Source of the DNA: Saturnia japonica
Lineage: Eukaryota > Arthropoda > Insecta > Lepidoptera > Saturniidae
Length of the DNA stretch: 64,000 nucleotides
Reading direction: 5' to 3'
Assembly (NCBI GenBank): GCA_033032175.1
Contig: CM065328.1
Coordinates: 5,890,690 to 5,954,689, forward strand
Made by a program: the position numbers and the translations under genes. A model generated the notes under the pieces. That model had not been told where the DNA came from, made no database searches, and saw only the letters and a program-made list of their open reading frames with translations. Within the stretch, counting starts at the first letter, position 1. Every line of letters starts with the position of its first letter. Shown here piece after piece: positions 32,184 to 43,850 of the stretch.

Positions 32184-32474
32184 TCATGCCCCTCATTATT
32201 TTTTGAGCAAGGTATTCGCAACGCAGCGGTTTCGTTTGGGCCACCCTTTTGAGGGTTTAACGCAACGCCCAAATAATGGACACTGATAGCCGAGTCCTGT
32301 TTTAACTCTGCTTAATATGGACGATTCAGTTAAAATACATTTTCGCGTGTTATTTTATACGGTGTAATAACATTGTCCTCGCTCGGCAGTTTGTTTTATG
32401 TTGCCATTGTTCTAGTGAGATAAAATTACTCTCAAAATGTTAGTTACTGTGTTCATCTATACGTGTATTTAATT

Positions 32475-32676
32475 AAGCTGTAGCGACATCTACATAGCGA
32501 CACACAGCGACATCTATCGAGCCACATACGACGCATCCTACATCGCACTATAGAAATTAACTCTTCGATTGAGTGTATATACAAGAACCCGACTACAACC
32601 GTTGGGCAGCTGCCCGCCAGACATAACACCCGTCTGGTCGGAGGATCCTCCCTTTGAAATAGTTCTTCCACAAAGC
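32475..32676 (+). mobile_element. Solo LTR, copy 1
   Basis: 194 bp (32479-32672) starting TGTAGCGACATCTACATAGC and ending GTTCTTCCACA, flanked by a perfect 4-bp repeat AAGC (32475-32478 and 32673-32676). It aligns with 57599-57785, which has its own 4-bp duplication. TG..CA ends and 4-bp duplication mark a solo LTR left by recombination between the two LTRs of a retrotransposon, Gypsy- or BEL-like. No internal region of the family is seen here. Confidence 0.8.
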
Positions 32677-33671
32677 TAGCAAGAGCGATTTTTTTAACAC
32701 ACCGAAAAGAAGGGAGGTTAGTTACTCAATTCGAATGTGTTTTTTAATGGAAGCTGGTTTTCTTTTCTTAGAAATGGTCTTGTTATTTTAAAGAAGTACT
32801 GTCTTTTGTTTAAGTCGATTAAAATCATTGTATTATTTGTGCGTTTGAACGCGCTAAAGTCTGAAACTGCCACTGAAATTTGAAAAGATCTTTTTGTATT
32901 TTTTTACAGTATATTTATCGAAGAATCTTTGTATAACTTCAAACAACGACACTTACACTTTAGCAGTAATCATGAACGTCAAGCAATCTGCCAAGCTGCA
33001 GGAAAGTACGGAAAGGGTCTCAGCGTCTCAGTGGCTCAATGTCTCGGTGTAGATTTGGTCAATTAAATTTAACACGGGTAAAACTGTGCGGCTCAGCTAA
33101 TTATTAGAACTAGCGATCGCCCTAAACTCGTAATTCAACCAGCGACTTTTTGATCATAGACTACTTTCTGTTTGACATTTGCAATATTCATGAACCTAAA
33201 CAGTGAGTATTATAATCTACATCACTTGCTGTCACTTTTCATTGAGTGACAATGTCAATATTTTGGGGGGTCTAAGTTCAATGGCACTGGTCGGGTTAGG
33301 ATTTGCAGTATTAATTTATTTAATTTAATATATTAGTAACAGATATTGTAGATAAATTTTAGCTGTCTGCACTCCTTCTCCATATAAACTTTAACCATAC
33401 CAAATCTCACAGTCCTCCGTGCACGCAATACACTTAAAAAGGGGTAGAAAGCTTTTGCTTCACGTATTAATATATAGATATATATATCTATATCGAACCA
33501 TTCCAGGTAGAGGATTACAGCTATCAAAGAACTATACAATAAAAATTTCCTTTGTTAAACAGAATATTTCATTTGTACCATCTCCATACTTCGGTTGAAT
33601 TGCAACAAAGGAATAAAAATCCTTGTTATTTTAAAAGGAAAAATAGAAACACTAATGCCAGTCTTTATTTT
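32677..33671. other. Noncoding with repeat C and a palindrome
   Basis: 32925-33105 is a repeat C copy (ATGAACGTCAAGCAATCTGC, AACACGGGTAAAACTGTGCG, CAGCTAATTA). 33473-33494 is a TA-rich perfect palindrome around ATATAGATATATATATCTAT. No gene. Confidence 0.5.
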
Positions 33672-33930
33672 GAAGCAATAATGGCACAGTGGTAGCGTGC
33701 ACGGACACCGCGTCGATCGAAGCGAATTCTAATCCCTACAATAAACCTAAGATTCAGTGAAAGAAAACGTCGTGATGAAATCATAGCATGGTTGTAAGGT
33801 ACTTTCTAGCTACCACCCTCCAGTTGAAAAACTGTCGCCAGTCCACTTGAGAACCAGTTCACCCATTAGGCTTAGTGTGTTACCGTTTTGAAACTCATCG
33901 TCACTTAACATCAGATGAGACTGTGATCAT
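33672..33930 (+). repeat. tRNA-derived SINE, family 2
   Basis: Head ATGGCACAGTGGTAGCGTGC (A-box region) with a degenerate B box (GCGAATTCTAATCCC), body with ATCATAGCATGGTTGTAAGG, CTAGCTACCACCCTC, GAAAAACTGTCGCCAG, tail GGCTTAGTGTGTTACC. The same order is found in antisense at 47636-47912, so the unit is about 250-280 bp. Confidence 0.75.
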
Positions 33931-34440
33931 AATGCTACACCTATAAAAAATGAAAGAATCGTTTATGCAAAAATTATTATATTATCGATATAATATATTC
34001 AGATTCATGTTCTGCGTTATTTTAATATATATGAAGACTATTTAAGTAAATAATGACAGGTGTTAAACCTAGTATGTAATGGTCGCTATCCATTTTTTAA
34101 TATCTAATCTAAAAAATTAACTTTCAGTACAAACTTCTAATCCATTGTAATCCTACTTCAGGGTTTTCTTTTAAAATATCGTAAGTTTCTTCAGTTCTCT
34201 CTTACGTCCAACTTATATTAAAGTTACTTAATGATTAAGGAAATCGTCACGCCATGATCCAATAACCCATTTCGACAAACTCGGCAAAGCGTTTACTACT
34301 TTTTTTTCTGTGTTGTTTTAATGGCCAATTGGCCTTTGACCAATAAATATATTAAATCAGTTTTTAATTCCTTTTGTATTATCCAAATTTGTGACAATAT
34401 TTCAAAACCTATCTAAAATCAACCTAAAATCGTTTGGGGT
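33931..34440. other. AT-rich noncoding stretch
   Basis: Nothing recognised on either strand. Confidence 0.5.
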
Positions 34441-34715
34441 GGTAGAGTTTATAGTCGATTTGGTTGTAACCACCTATTGAGGTAGCATGTACTACTATGT
34501 AATAGAGACGACGACTCTTTAGTCAGATCGCGACTTCATTGCAATCGCGGTAACAGCCCAAGCCGAGGTTCGGCCACTTTGGCACCTTTGCGCGCTTGTT
34601 GCCCACGTTTTCACGGCTATGTGCCTTAAGCGCTCGCCCCCGAGCCCGGTGAAGCTGTAAAAGCCATCAGCACCTCTCTTTTTTAGGGCTAACAGTGTAT
34701 TCAGTTCTAAAAAAA
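34441..34715 (+). repeat. Partial LTR related to the Gypsy remnant at 15308-15660
   Basis: CAGATCGCGAC, CCGAGGTTCGGCCACT, CCTTAAGCGCTCGCCCCCGA, GGTGAAGCTGTAAAAGCC and GGCTAACAGTGTATTCAG occur in the same order as on the minus strand at 15375-15590. The U5-like end present there is lost here, so it is a broken or diverged copy. Confidence 0.55.
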
Positions 34716-34734
34716 CGATGACTCAACCAGATTA

Positions 34735-34920
34735 TTTAAAACACACGTTAGAGTGCATACACTCGCACTCACAGTATGTGCCGGGCACTTGTCGCGATTA
34801 CACGTTTCCGTGTTATATATGTTTTCATGTGCACCGAGATACTGTTTAAACAACACGAGAAACATAAAAGTAAAAGTCAAGGAGTGACATTACATCAACA
34901 AGTTTAATGTATTTATGAGT
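34735..34920 (+). repeat. Dispersed repeat I, copy 1
   Basis: GTGCATACACTCGCACTCACAG, GCCGGGCACTTGT, GATTACACGTTT, TGTGCACCGAGATACTGTTTAA and AAGTCAAGGAGT blocks recur in antisense at 56690-56880. About 190 bp. No coding content; family unknown. Confidence 0.65.
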
Positions 34921-35240
34921 GTATCAAGTTGAGCACAATTTTAATTCGTAATAGGTGCTCTAGTGTGTAGTACGTAATACCTCAATGTTATCACTACGCA
35001 CAAGGTTATAAACCAATCATAGTGACTTTCATTTGTTTGACGTGTTTTGTGATCAGCCAATGATATCCAGCTGCTGTGTTGCAGGTCGGTCAGCGGCGAC
35101 TGTGGATGGATTTAGATCTCTCGATGGTCGACGTTGTTTTAGAATTTTACTGTGCTTAACCTCAGCCAAATACCGTCATTTTGTTATGGTACTATAAAAA
35201 AGACTAAAATGTTTATAATATCGTAATCGTTTTATACAAT
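34921..35240. other. Noncoding, with a moderately GC-rich segment
   Basis: 35040-35140 (CAGCTGCTGTGTTGCAGGTC, GTCAGCGGCGACTGTGG) stands out from the AT background but has no open frame or repeat partner that I can see. Confidence 0.35.
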
Positions 35241-35336
35241 ACTAGCTTTGCCCGTGGCTTCGCTCACGTGGACTACAGAATGCCCGCGCGAATCTTGCTC
35301 CCCCGCTCCCGGCTATTTTAAATACAAAAATGCTTA
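35241..35336 (+). repeat. Dispersed repeat A, 5' part only
   Basis: ACTAGCTTTGCCCGTGGCTT to CCCGCTCCCGGCTATTTTAA, the opening of repeat A. It runs directly into the tandem array at 35380-35945, so the two may form one composite element ending near 35985. Confidence 0.65.
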
Positions 35337-35379
35337 TTGTGGGTGTTCCTTAGAAGGTATATGTACGTACACTCGTATA

Positions 35380-35945
35380 TATATGAACTATAGATAAATT
35401 TATCGCGACATGTTAAATGCGTAGGAATTCTGAGGTAGATGTGTGGGAGAAGGTGGGTGGGTACAAAATTATTTTCAAATTTAGGGTCTGTAGAAGCTAT
35501 AGCTCGGATATTAAAAATCTTAATTGTTAACACCCACCCCCGCAATCCATATTATGAGTAGGTTGTTATAAAATTCGCTTTTAGATCATTTTTACATCAC
35601 TTAAAGAAAACTCCTGCCAAATTTGGAGTCGATAGGAGCTATAGCTTGAAAATTAAAAATTGTCATTGTTAATGCCCACCTATATAACCCCTTATGGGGG
35701 TGAGATATCGTAAAATTTGTTCATAGATTATTTCTACATCTCTTACAAAAGATTCCTACCAAATTTGAAGTCGATAGGAGCTATATTTAAAAAACGGGAA
35801 TGTTTCATTGTTAACGCCCCTGCAAACCCTTTTGGGAGAGAAATTTCTTAAAATCCGTTCTTAGCTGACCTCTACATGGTAAAAGTAATATTCCTGCCAA
35901 ATTTCAAGTCTCTAGGTTTTATGGTTCCAGAGATATCGTGACGAG
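35380..35945 (+). repeat. Diverged tandem array, about 140-bp period, four units
   Basis: The anchor around GATAGGAGCTATA occurs at 35631 and 35773, and in changed form at 35491 (AGAAGCTAT) and 35911 (TCTAGGTTTTAT), giving steps of 140, 142 and 138. Each unit also has CCTGCCAAATTT before the anchor and ATTGTTAAC.CCC after it. No reading frame runs through the units. Confidence 0.75.
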
Positions 35946-36099
35946 TCAATCTATCTATAGAACCGCTCCTATATATATAGATTACACTTGAATGCCAATC
36001 TGTCTATAAAATGATAGAGGTTTGCCGTTGTGCGCGCTTTTCTATACATCTTGTGTGCGTGTGTGTGTGACAAATAAATGTTTTTGCTATCAAAAATAA
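35946..36099. other. Array flank with GT-rich microsatellite
   Basis: Contains GTGTGCGTGTGTGTGTGA at 36053-36070. Nothing else recognised. Confidence 0.5.
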
Positions 36100-36520
36100 A
36101 TAAATAAAACCTCTATTCAATTTAGACCCTAAGAAGGCACTTATGAACACGAAAACACTACTGCCGGTTCAGAAAATATGCCAGACATCGAGAAGAACTT
36201 GTAAGAAACTCGATCGGTGTTCGATCGGATATAAAAGTGTTAATATAAAACAATATTAATAATTTAGTGGATGCACAGAGAGGGAGTCACTTGCAGACAT
36301 CATAATGATCCACCCTATAATAACTTTTTGACAGTAAAACCCGCTTGACATGGTCCTTGAACTTGTCCGGTAAATCAGTAATGTGCTTCGGGATCTTATT
36401 ATAAAACCTGACACTATTACCTAAAAGCTTTTATTGGACCTACTTAGTATAAAACACGGTAGGAATGACTAATTTATCTCAATGTTAATTGTGCTGATCT
36501 TTGACGAAATCTAACTTTCT
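36100..36520 (-). mobile_element. Decayed LINE 3' end (ORF tail plus 3' UTR)
   Basis: On the minus strand the ORF end reads LGNSVRFYNKIPKHITDL, then DKFKDHVKRVLLSKSYYRV and stops near 36286. The N.I..YNK(I/L)P..I pattern closing with YY.V(D/N) is the end of the RT-bearing ORF of Jockey- or CR1-like LINEs. Upstream the frame is broken. The 3' UTR (36100-36285), with GTTCATAAGTGCCTTCTTAG, is shared with 28239-28397. No RT core, so inactive. Confidence 0.75.
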
Positions 36521-37898
36521 TTCTTTCTTCAAGCAAAACTCTTGGGTAGAGTTTTTATTTTACTCCTTAAATACTTCATCCATATCTAAATAAAAATATC
36601 ATGATATCATCTATCATCATTCAATAAGAGGTTATTAAAGTTTTCAAAGTTTACAATTTTTATAAGTACTACGCGTTCTTCTGTGTATAATAATAGAAAA
36701 ACTTCTAGAAAAATTCAGTCAAGTAAAATTTTCAATCTACGTTGCGATATAAATGAAAAATATTAAAGGATTTATCTCCAAGTAGAAAAATCTGATATAT
36801 ATTCGTTGAATTGAAAGGAATTTAGTTTAAATCCACTCCAAAGCGCAGGTTAATGGGTCCCCGGAACGTTTATTTACTCTTACGCTAAGCGAAGTTTATC
36901 TTGAAATGAAGTTTTACCGATTTTAAGCTTCAATAGCTCGAGAAACTTTCTAAATTGATAGTTTAATTACTTATTATTATTTATGTTACCTGTATTTTCT
37001 ATAAAACTAAATTTATATAATTTTAAATTATGATAATTTTAGTATAATATGATATTATTAGTTATCAATCGTAAGCAAAATGGCGATTTAATATAAAAAT
37101 ACACAGACAACTGACACCGGCGCCATGTTAGTACAAATATTTGCAGTGTAATACCAATAAAACTAATTGGCACTAACGTACCTTATTTCTGCGGCGAAAT
37201 GAGACGTAAACTGCTATAACAAAAATACTCATAAACAGCAATGTATATATCGATATATTTTATGTTAATATTCGCCGTTTATGCGTACGAATCAGATCGT
37301 AAAACTGGCTGTCGGTGGCTGTGACCACTCAATTCTATTAAAGCGAAATGGCGTCTATTACAGAAATCATTAACTGAACCTAAAACTTGCTGATAATCAT
37401 TAACATTAGGGAATATGAGATTTATTACATTATTTATTGGTACATTTCATAAATGTTTCATATAATAGAAAATGTTAATATACTAAGCATAAAAGGAAAC
37501 TAGGCGCTTAAATGTAACTAAAGAAATACACTAACTGTAATAATAATCTATACCTAATAAAAAACAAAGTAACCCGCCGCGATTGCCTGTTTCAAATGCG
37601 ATAAACTCAAAAACTACCTAACGGATTTTCATCAACAGAGTGATTCATAGGGAAGGCTAAGGTGTATAATTCATTAGGATTTTGAGTATATTGGCTGAAA
37701 TATGACAATGATTGTTGAAGATGTCGGAGAACGTCATTCCTACTGGAAGATTTAATAGCGTGCCCCGCGTAAACCAAAAGAGTTATATATTATGCCTTTG
37801 CATTATTTTGCATTTGGATTACTATGCATTGCACAACAAAAAATGTAGGCATATGTGCTCCGCTACCCGTGCGCAGCTGGGGAGGGTTGCTAGTATTA
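36521..37898. other. Noncoding with an unassigned repeat
   Basis: 37560-37890 looks like a dispersed element (AACTCAAAAACTACCTAACGG, GGTGTATAATTCATTAGGAT, GCGCAGCTGGGGAGGGTTGC), into whose end the Tc1 copy at 37901 inserted. The rest is AT-rich without genes. Confidence 0.4.
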
Positions 37899-37900
37899 TA

Positions 37901-39497
37901 CACACATCAAAAAAGTCTAAGCAACCTGCGTGATAATACAAATTTTTCCATTTATATTAATTAATTTCTAAATATTTACTCAAACAAAGTGCGTAGGTAA
38001 GTAAACTTTTTTGTTATTGATGACATACTGGCTGGTTGTAAAAAAAAAATTTGATTGTTTTGTTTTTTCAAAAAATTCAAATGACTGCGAATTTGTTTGA
38101 ATTTAAGTGCGTTTTAATTGCTACGTTTAGTCTTGATTTTATAATTTTACCAACCATTTAAATAAAGTTAGCGACAGAATTGAATTGTTAGATATTCTTT
38201 ACGTCATGAAGCGACGTCATTTGATGGCAGATGAAATGCAAAGACCTGTAGGGATGTTGCAAGCCGGAAGTAATCAATCTGAGGTATCTCGACATTTTGG
38301 CATTCATAGAAGTGTTATTTGTCGTCTTTGGCAGCGCTACAATAATACAGGAGAACCCGCTGAACAGCATCCAGGCCGTAAAAGGAGTACAACCACTCGG
38401 CAAGACCGGTACATACAACTGACTGCAAGACGCCAGCCGATGTTAACCGCTCGAGAGATAAGTTTGAGGCTACAAATTTCAAGTGGTGTTGATGTAAGTC
38501 CTCAAACTGTGCGAAATCGACTGCATGAGTACGGCCTACGAGCTCGATGCCCAATCAGGTGCCCACCGATACGTCACGGGAATCGCGCTCGTCGATATGA
38601 ATGGTGTAGAGAACGCATAACATGGACCCACGAACAATGGGATAAAATTACGTTTTCCGATGAGTGGCGATTCGGGTTTAAGCCTGATACAATAAGGGTG
38701 CGAGTGTATCGTCGGCCCGGAAATACTGAAAGGCTCAGGTGCGTTCAGGAAGTTCATCCATACAGCGGCTCAACAGTTATGTTATGGGCGGGTATTATGA
38801 AGAACAGGCGAACTGAGCTCGTTTTTGTAAATGGAAACATGAATGCTGAAAATTACATAGAGGATATTCTCAGACCTTATGTCTACCCATTTGCACAAAC
38901 CTTTGGCTCCGATTTTAGGTTAATGCATGACAATGCGCGTTCACATACAGCTCGGCGAACCAGTGAATACTTTGCAACGGAGAACATCCGGGTATTGCCC
39001 TGGCCTGCACAATCGCCAGATCTCAACCCCATCGAGCACGCATGGGACATACTCCAGAGACGTGTTTTGAAGGACTTGTACGGAGCGACAACAACCCAAC
39101 AGCTGAAGGATTTCCTACAATTCCATTGGGAGCGAATACCGCAAGATGACATAAACAGTCTCATTAATTCAATGAATAATCGTCGCCGACAAGTTCTGAA
39201 TAGCAGAGGAGCCCATACTTTGTATTAAATTGTTCTATTCTTTCACAATAAATACATTTTCTTTAGAAATTTCATTTTGTAAGAAAAAAGTTTAGTTTCT
39301 TATGTATCTTAGTTTCTACAGTATATTCTAATATTGTTCATTTCTGTTATTAAAAGAACTTATAAAGACAACAGCTGTTATTTTTACATCATAGAACCCT
39401 AAAGATATTATTTTAAAAATAAAATACAACGTTATAATGTGAAGAACCATCCTAAAATTTAAATTAGTACATGTTGCTTAGACTTTTTTGATGTGTG
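37901..39497 (+). mobile_element. Tc1-type transposon, copy 1
   Basis: 1597 bp with perfect 25-bp inverted ends (37901-37925 and 39473-39497; CACACATCAAAAAAGTCTAA..) flanked by TA on both sides (37899-37900 and 39498-39499). One full-length transposase frame inside. About the standard size for Tc1 elements (1.6 kb). A second copy lies at 62366-63964. Confidence 0.95.
38206..39228 (+). CDS. Tc1-type transposase, copy 1 (340 aa)
   Basis: Cut-and-paste transposase that binds the element ends and inserts at TA. From the first ATG in frame (38206) it has two N-terminal helix-turn-helix regions (QAGSNQSEVSRHFGIHRSVI and, further on, SPQTVRNRLHEYGLRAR) joined by a GRKR motif, then a DDE domain: D152 (TFSDEW), D242 (LMHDNARSHTA) and E277 (SPDLNPIEHAWD), with 34 residues between the last two (DD34E). 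Length is normal for the family. A Trp stands at 154, two residues after the first catalytic Asp, where copy 2 has the usual Ser (SDES). That and 15 other differences separate the copies. Open frame upstream of the ATG is non-ATG (TTG) and not used here. Activity is possible but the Trp may harm it. Confidence 0.92.
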   Translation: MKRRHLMADEMQRPVGMLQAGSNQSEVSRHFGIHRSVICRLWQRYNNTGEPAEQHPGRKRSTTTRQDRYIQLTARRQPMLTAREISLRLQISSGVDVSPQTVRNRLHEYGLRARCPIRCPPIRHGNRARRYEWCRERITWTHEQWDKITFSDEWRFGFKPDTIRVRVYRRPGNTERLRCVQEVHPYSGSTVMLWAGIMKNRRTELVFVNGNMNAENYIEDILRPYVYPFAQTFGSDFRLMHDNARSHTARRTSEYFATENIRVLPWPAQSPDLNPIEHAWDILQRRVLKDLYGATTTQQLKDFLQFHWERIPQDDINSLINSMNNRRRQVLNSRGAHTLY

Positions 39498-39499
39498 TA

Positions 39500-41209
39500 T
39501 AATATTGTATTATGATCATAGAATTATGAAACTCGGCGTGTTAGAGTATTGGATTATGAAAATAACGGATTTTAACATGAGGTGGTAAATAATTAGCACA
39601 GAATATATAAAATGACTTACAAATAAAGAACAATATATCCTAATATTATTTATGTAAGTTTTTACTGTACAACTGTTAAGTGTAAAAAAAAACATATTTT
39701 CATTGGTTGTAATAGTAAAAACCAGATCTCTCTAGGTAAATTGAAAACTATATCTTTTATTGTTTCATGTTGCGTTAATTTTGAAGATAATCCTAAAGGA
39801 TTATAAAACGCGTTATAAAAAATGTAATGATGAGAGGGATTTTTTACAATATTCGCGCACATTTTAACATAAAGTCTACACAATGGAGTTGCTTGTTAAG
39901 CCTCTTGTTTTATTTTAGTCAAGTTAGTCACTTAGTATATCAATATTGGATATGGTACTGCTTGTTCTTGCAACCACAACAGTGACGTCATTAGTAAGTA
40001 CACTTATGCACTAAACGTTATCAATACATATTATTTTATATTACTTAGTGATTTCCTATAGAAATAAGGACATTGTTCTAGAACCGCACACAATAGGGCT
40101 AGATTTTCACTAACATAATCGTTGGATACATTGACGCAGCGCATTTGAACCTTTGCCAATAATTGCATGCAGAAAGCTAAAGCCACGATTGCTGTTTTGC
40201 GGGAAACTATGCATTTCCTGAAACTATCGCATTTGCATCACTGTAATTACGGTTGGATAGGCTTTCGTCTATAATTTCACTTTATGTATTCAAATGTGCT
40301 GTAAAATGCATGTTCATTTGCAATAAAACACATTTTAAATTTTTTTATATGTACATATATTTTTTTACACGGCTTTTTAGTTTTTATTCTATTGGAGTTT
40401 TTACCACAGAGCTTGTTTTCGTTACCTTGAAAATGAAACGACTTGTAGTACGCTATCTTTTGTAAAATGATTGTACTAAAACAGAAATCTTCACGGATTG
40501 TACACAAAACTCACCAAAGTTTAACCGTATGGCTTTCGAATGGCTTTGAAGCTGTTAAGGTACAAAGAAACAGACTAAGAGTATTTTTATTTATATGTAT
40601 GTATAGATTTTAATGACTGAATACAAAAAATTGTAAATCTCAATTAAGTTACAAAAACATTTCATATTCTTGATTTTTGTAATCGAACAAAATGTAATTT
40701 AATTAATAATATTAAGTGCATTATTAAATCTATTCAATATTTTCAGAAATTCCGTCATATAAACAATCTACATTTTTATCTAACTTAAATGTCAAATCAC
40801 ATCACGTTAATTTCTGTATCTGTCTAGAAGTTTTTCTTGTCAAGAAGAAGGGGTAAGAATAAACCTTTTTAATATAATAACTAATCTATATAGCAAAGAC
40901 GTGATGATAAAACTTCTGACTCCTTTTATAAGCGAATTGCTCGTACTTACAACTTTGACTTTGAGATTTGGCCATAGTTAATGTATATAAAGAAGAAGGT
41001 CAGAAAGCTAAAATTTATGTGTAATATGTGTTACTTATACATTAAATAAAATAACATAATATTGTCAATACTACCTTACCATGCCATTATAATTAGACCC
41101 TTCAGAACATTGAAATTCACGCTCAATTAAAAGTGACAGTAAGTGATATAATATTTATTTTACTTATGTTCACACTGTAAAAAACAGATAATTTATACTA
41201 ATATAATAA
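39500..41209. other. AT-rich noncoding stretch
   Basis: No gene. Small frames at 39662-39883 and 40253-40507 lack any domain. 40110-40260 is less AT-rich and holds ATTTGCATCACTGTAATTAC, which resembles homeodomain and POU sites, but this is weak. Confidence 0.45.
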
Positions 41210-41510
41210 TCTATACTTACTAATATAATAAAGCGGAAAGGTTTTTTTGTTTGTTTGTTTAAACACGCTAATCTCTGAAACCTACCTGTCGGATTCAAAA
41301 AAATATATTTTTATATGATATCCAAACTCACGAGAAATAGTATAGGCTATCTAACATTAAGCTTTAGTTCCCAGCTAGCCTTAAATATTGATTTTTGTTA
41401 CGTAAGTCTGAAGTCAAAGTCCTCGCGAACTGCTTTATCCGCGTGTGCTGGTGTAATGGTTAATGATAACTTCAACGTACAAATGTTCGTAAAAAATATA
41501 CACATTCAAT
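41210..41510 (+). repeat. Repeat C-like 5' segment
   Basis: TAATATAATAAAGCGGAAAG, TTTGTTTGTTTGTTTAAACA, CGCTAATCTCTGAAACCTAC and a body ending near 41460. The opening matches the starts of other copies such as 25450-25510. Diverged, noncoding; the 65-residue frame over it is chance. Confidence 0.45.
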
Positions 41511-41780
41511 AATTAATAATCATGCAATAATATAGCCACTCAAATAAAAAACTTATTAAATGCATAAAACATATCTTACTTATAATTAAAAAAATAGCCT
41601 TACACATGTAGGAGTTTATTTTCTGTTACTGGCCGCTTGGACGCCTAATTAGAAACATTTTAAAAAAACATTCATAGCTCGTTCTTTTTTTTTGAAATTG
41701 GAGAATAACATTTCTTTCTTGGCTTTTTCTAATATTTTGGCGGAAATTCAAAATTTAATCAGAATTTTATTTTGTTCAAA

Positions 41781-42200
41781 ATGGTCAAAAATAAAAGTTG
41801 TGACGCGTCAACTAGGCAAATAATTGTTAATTTACATATAGATCATAAGTACAGAAGAATAATTGAGCATTTAAATTGTTCTGTTATGTAAGTTTTTAGT
41901 GCAATTGATCATTAAAACACACATGGAACTGTTGAAAATGTTCTTAGAAAGGCTCGGCCAAGAAAAACCTCTCCCAGAGAAGATACGCTATTCGTTCGTA
42001 TTGCTAAAAAAGACCCAAGTAAAGGCTTCAACCAGATAAAAATGAAGTTTTCTCACCTGATGTCCCGAGAAAAATCTCGTCAAGACTGATACTTGTTTGG
42101 AAGAATCTCTAGAAAGGTACCGTTTCTTACCAAGCAACACCGAGAGAAGCGATTATTATTCGCTAAAAAATATGTTAATGTGAATTGACCATAGAACCGC
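41781..42200 (+). pseudogene. Decayed Tc1-type transposase fragment
   Basis: From ATG at 41781 the frame reads MVKNKSCDASTRQIIVNLH, breaks near 41888, and resumes with HGTVENVLRKARPRKTSPRE, DTLFVRIAKKDPSKGFNQIK and SREKISSRLI, then more breaks. This is the N-terminal DNA-binding half (helix-turn-helix, GRPRK-like linker) of a Tc1 family different from the copies at 37901 and 62366. The catalytic domain is gone. Confidence 0.7.
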
Positions 42201-43574
42201 CCGATAAAAACATTGTCTATACTGAAGTATTATAAATCATCAATCAGTGATTTCTTGTAACTTATATATGGGTGAAACCGCGGAGTACAGCTAGTAGATA
42301 ATATTCAAAAAGTCACTATGGGATAACCACTAGTACCTATTTATTACAGTAACAAATAAATAACCACAAAGTAGTTACAACAAAAAAAAATTTGATTTTA
42401 GGACCGTTATATTGGTGTTAATGTAATTAAAATTATATGAATTTATCTCTCGATATATTTAGAGATCATTAAACAATATTACATGCCAGTATAAATGCTT
42501 AAGCATTGTATACTAAAACGCGTATAAAATTGTATTTTGATTTCAATTGTTTGCAAATACTAAAAAAAAATACTAGTTATAACTACATAAGTTATTCGAA
42601 CTTAGCTACTTATATGTATATGATTTTATCTTTGTTTACAATCTTGTACGATTCCAGTTAAGTTTTCTATCACACCAGATTTTATTGCCAAGCAAAATGG
42701 ACGATACGCCGTCAAAGCTCTCAAGTTTCAACGCAATCCAATAACAATAAAAACGAACAATAAAACGTGTATTATTTATTGACCATCTCGAACCAAGAAA
42801 AGAATAACGTTACCAAGAATTTACCACTGTCGCTAACGGTTTCTGTCCAAACTGATTTATGTTGAGAATGGCAATTTTATAGTCTATCGTGGTCAGCGGT
42901 ACCACGGGCTTTTATCTGCAGGATAGATAATTTAGATTGTGATTGTATGGCCAGATGTGAAACTATGAGAAATGGAGAAAAGTGGAGTCAGTAGTGCATA
43001 TTTACTTTTTAAGTCAAATTACTTGGGCGGTAATTAAAATGGTTTATAAATTCCCGTAACAAATAGTTAAAATGAGCCATTCCCTTTTATTTTCAAAAGT
43101 AAATTAATTTTCAAGTATCGATCCTTATACTGAAAATCAATTGACTCGGTGTGTTAATTTTTTTGTTCTCTCTTATATGACATGTATCACATGAGTCCTT
43201 GCATTATTTTTCTCTGTTTCTCATGTATCATATTTGGCAAAGGTCAGGTGGAATTGATTGAGATGTGATTTGTTTGGTTCTCTTAATCTTAGATTAAATT
43301 TATTTACCTATGTCTTGATTTACCACTGCAACTGGAGGTTTACACGAAGTTAATGTAATTTTCCTCTTTTATAACGACTGTTAACTAGCAAAAGGTTTTA
43401 CCTTCTAATAGTCATACCAGGATCTCCTTTCTCTTAAATTTCTCTGGCATATTTTTTTCTTTGAACGCTCTGTTTTCGCTCATATTTAATTTGCTACGTT
43501 GATAATATTTACAATCATCGAGACAAATCATAAATTGTTTATCTGAAAGTATTTTGGTATATGCATGATAAGTT
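42201..43574. other. Noncoding with one repeat tail
   Basis: 42262-42297 (GGGTGAAACCGCGGAGTACA, CAGCTAGTAG) is a repeat C end. 42830-42960 (GTCGCTAACGG, GTGGTCAGCGGTACCACGGG) is less AT-rich, with no frame on either strand. Nothing else recognised. Confidence 0.45.
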
Positions 43575-43850
43575 TTCAAAGAAAGGTAGAGCAGAGGGAT
43601 TTTTTTTTGGAGATATATCTCTACTTGAGGAGCACCGGACCAGTGGAATACCTCCACCCTATAGAAGCTCGCAGCCAAATAACCTGGTGTTGTGTTCCTT
43701 CGGTGACTAGGGTTTCCAGAGCTCTTTGGAGTAGGGGAGTTCAAGGTTGGCAACACGCTAGTGATACCTATGGAAAAGCGTCTATATGCTACGGTAGCTG
43801 CTTACCATCAGGCGGGCCGTCTGCTTGTTTGGCACCTAAGAAAGTAAACA
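43575..43850 (+). repeat. Dispersed repeat D, long copy
   Basis: Fuller version of 24840-25055 with ACCAGTGGAATACCTCCACC, GGTTGGCAACACGCTAGTGA and the tail GCTTACCATCAGGCGGGCC. The plus frame across it (43565-43879) is inside the repeat and is not a gene. Confidence 0.65.

Noticed and set aside
42690..42740. Short plus frame MDDTPSKLSSFNAIQ with good start context
   Set aside because: Stops after 15 codons with no donor; nothing else supports it.
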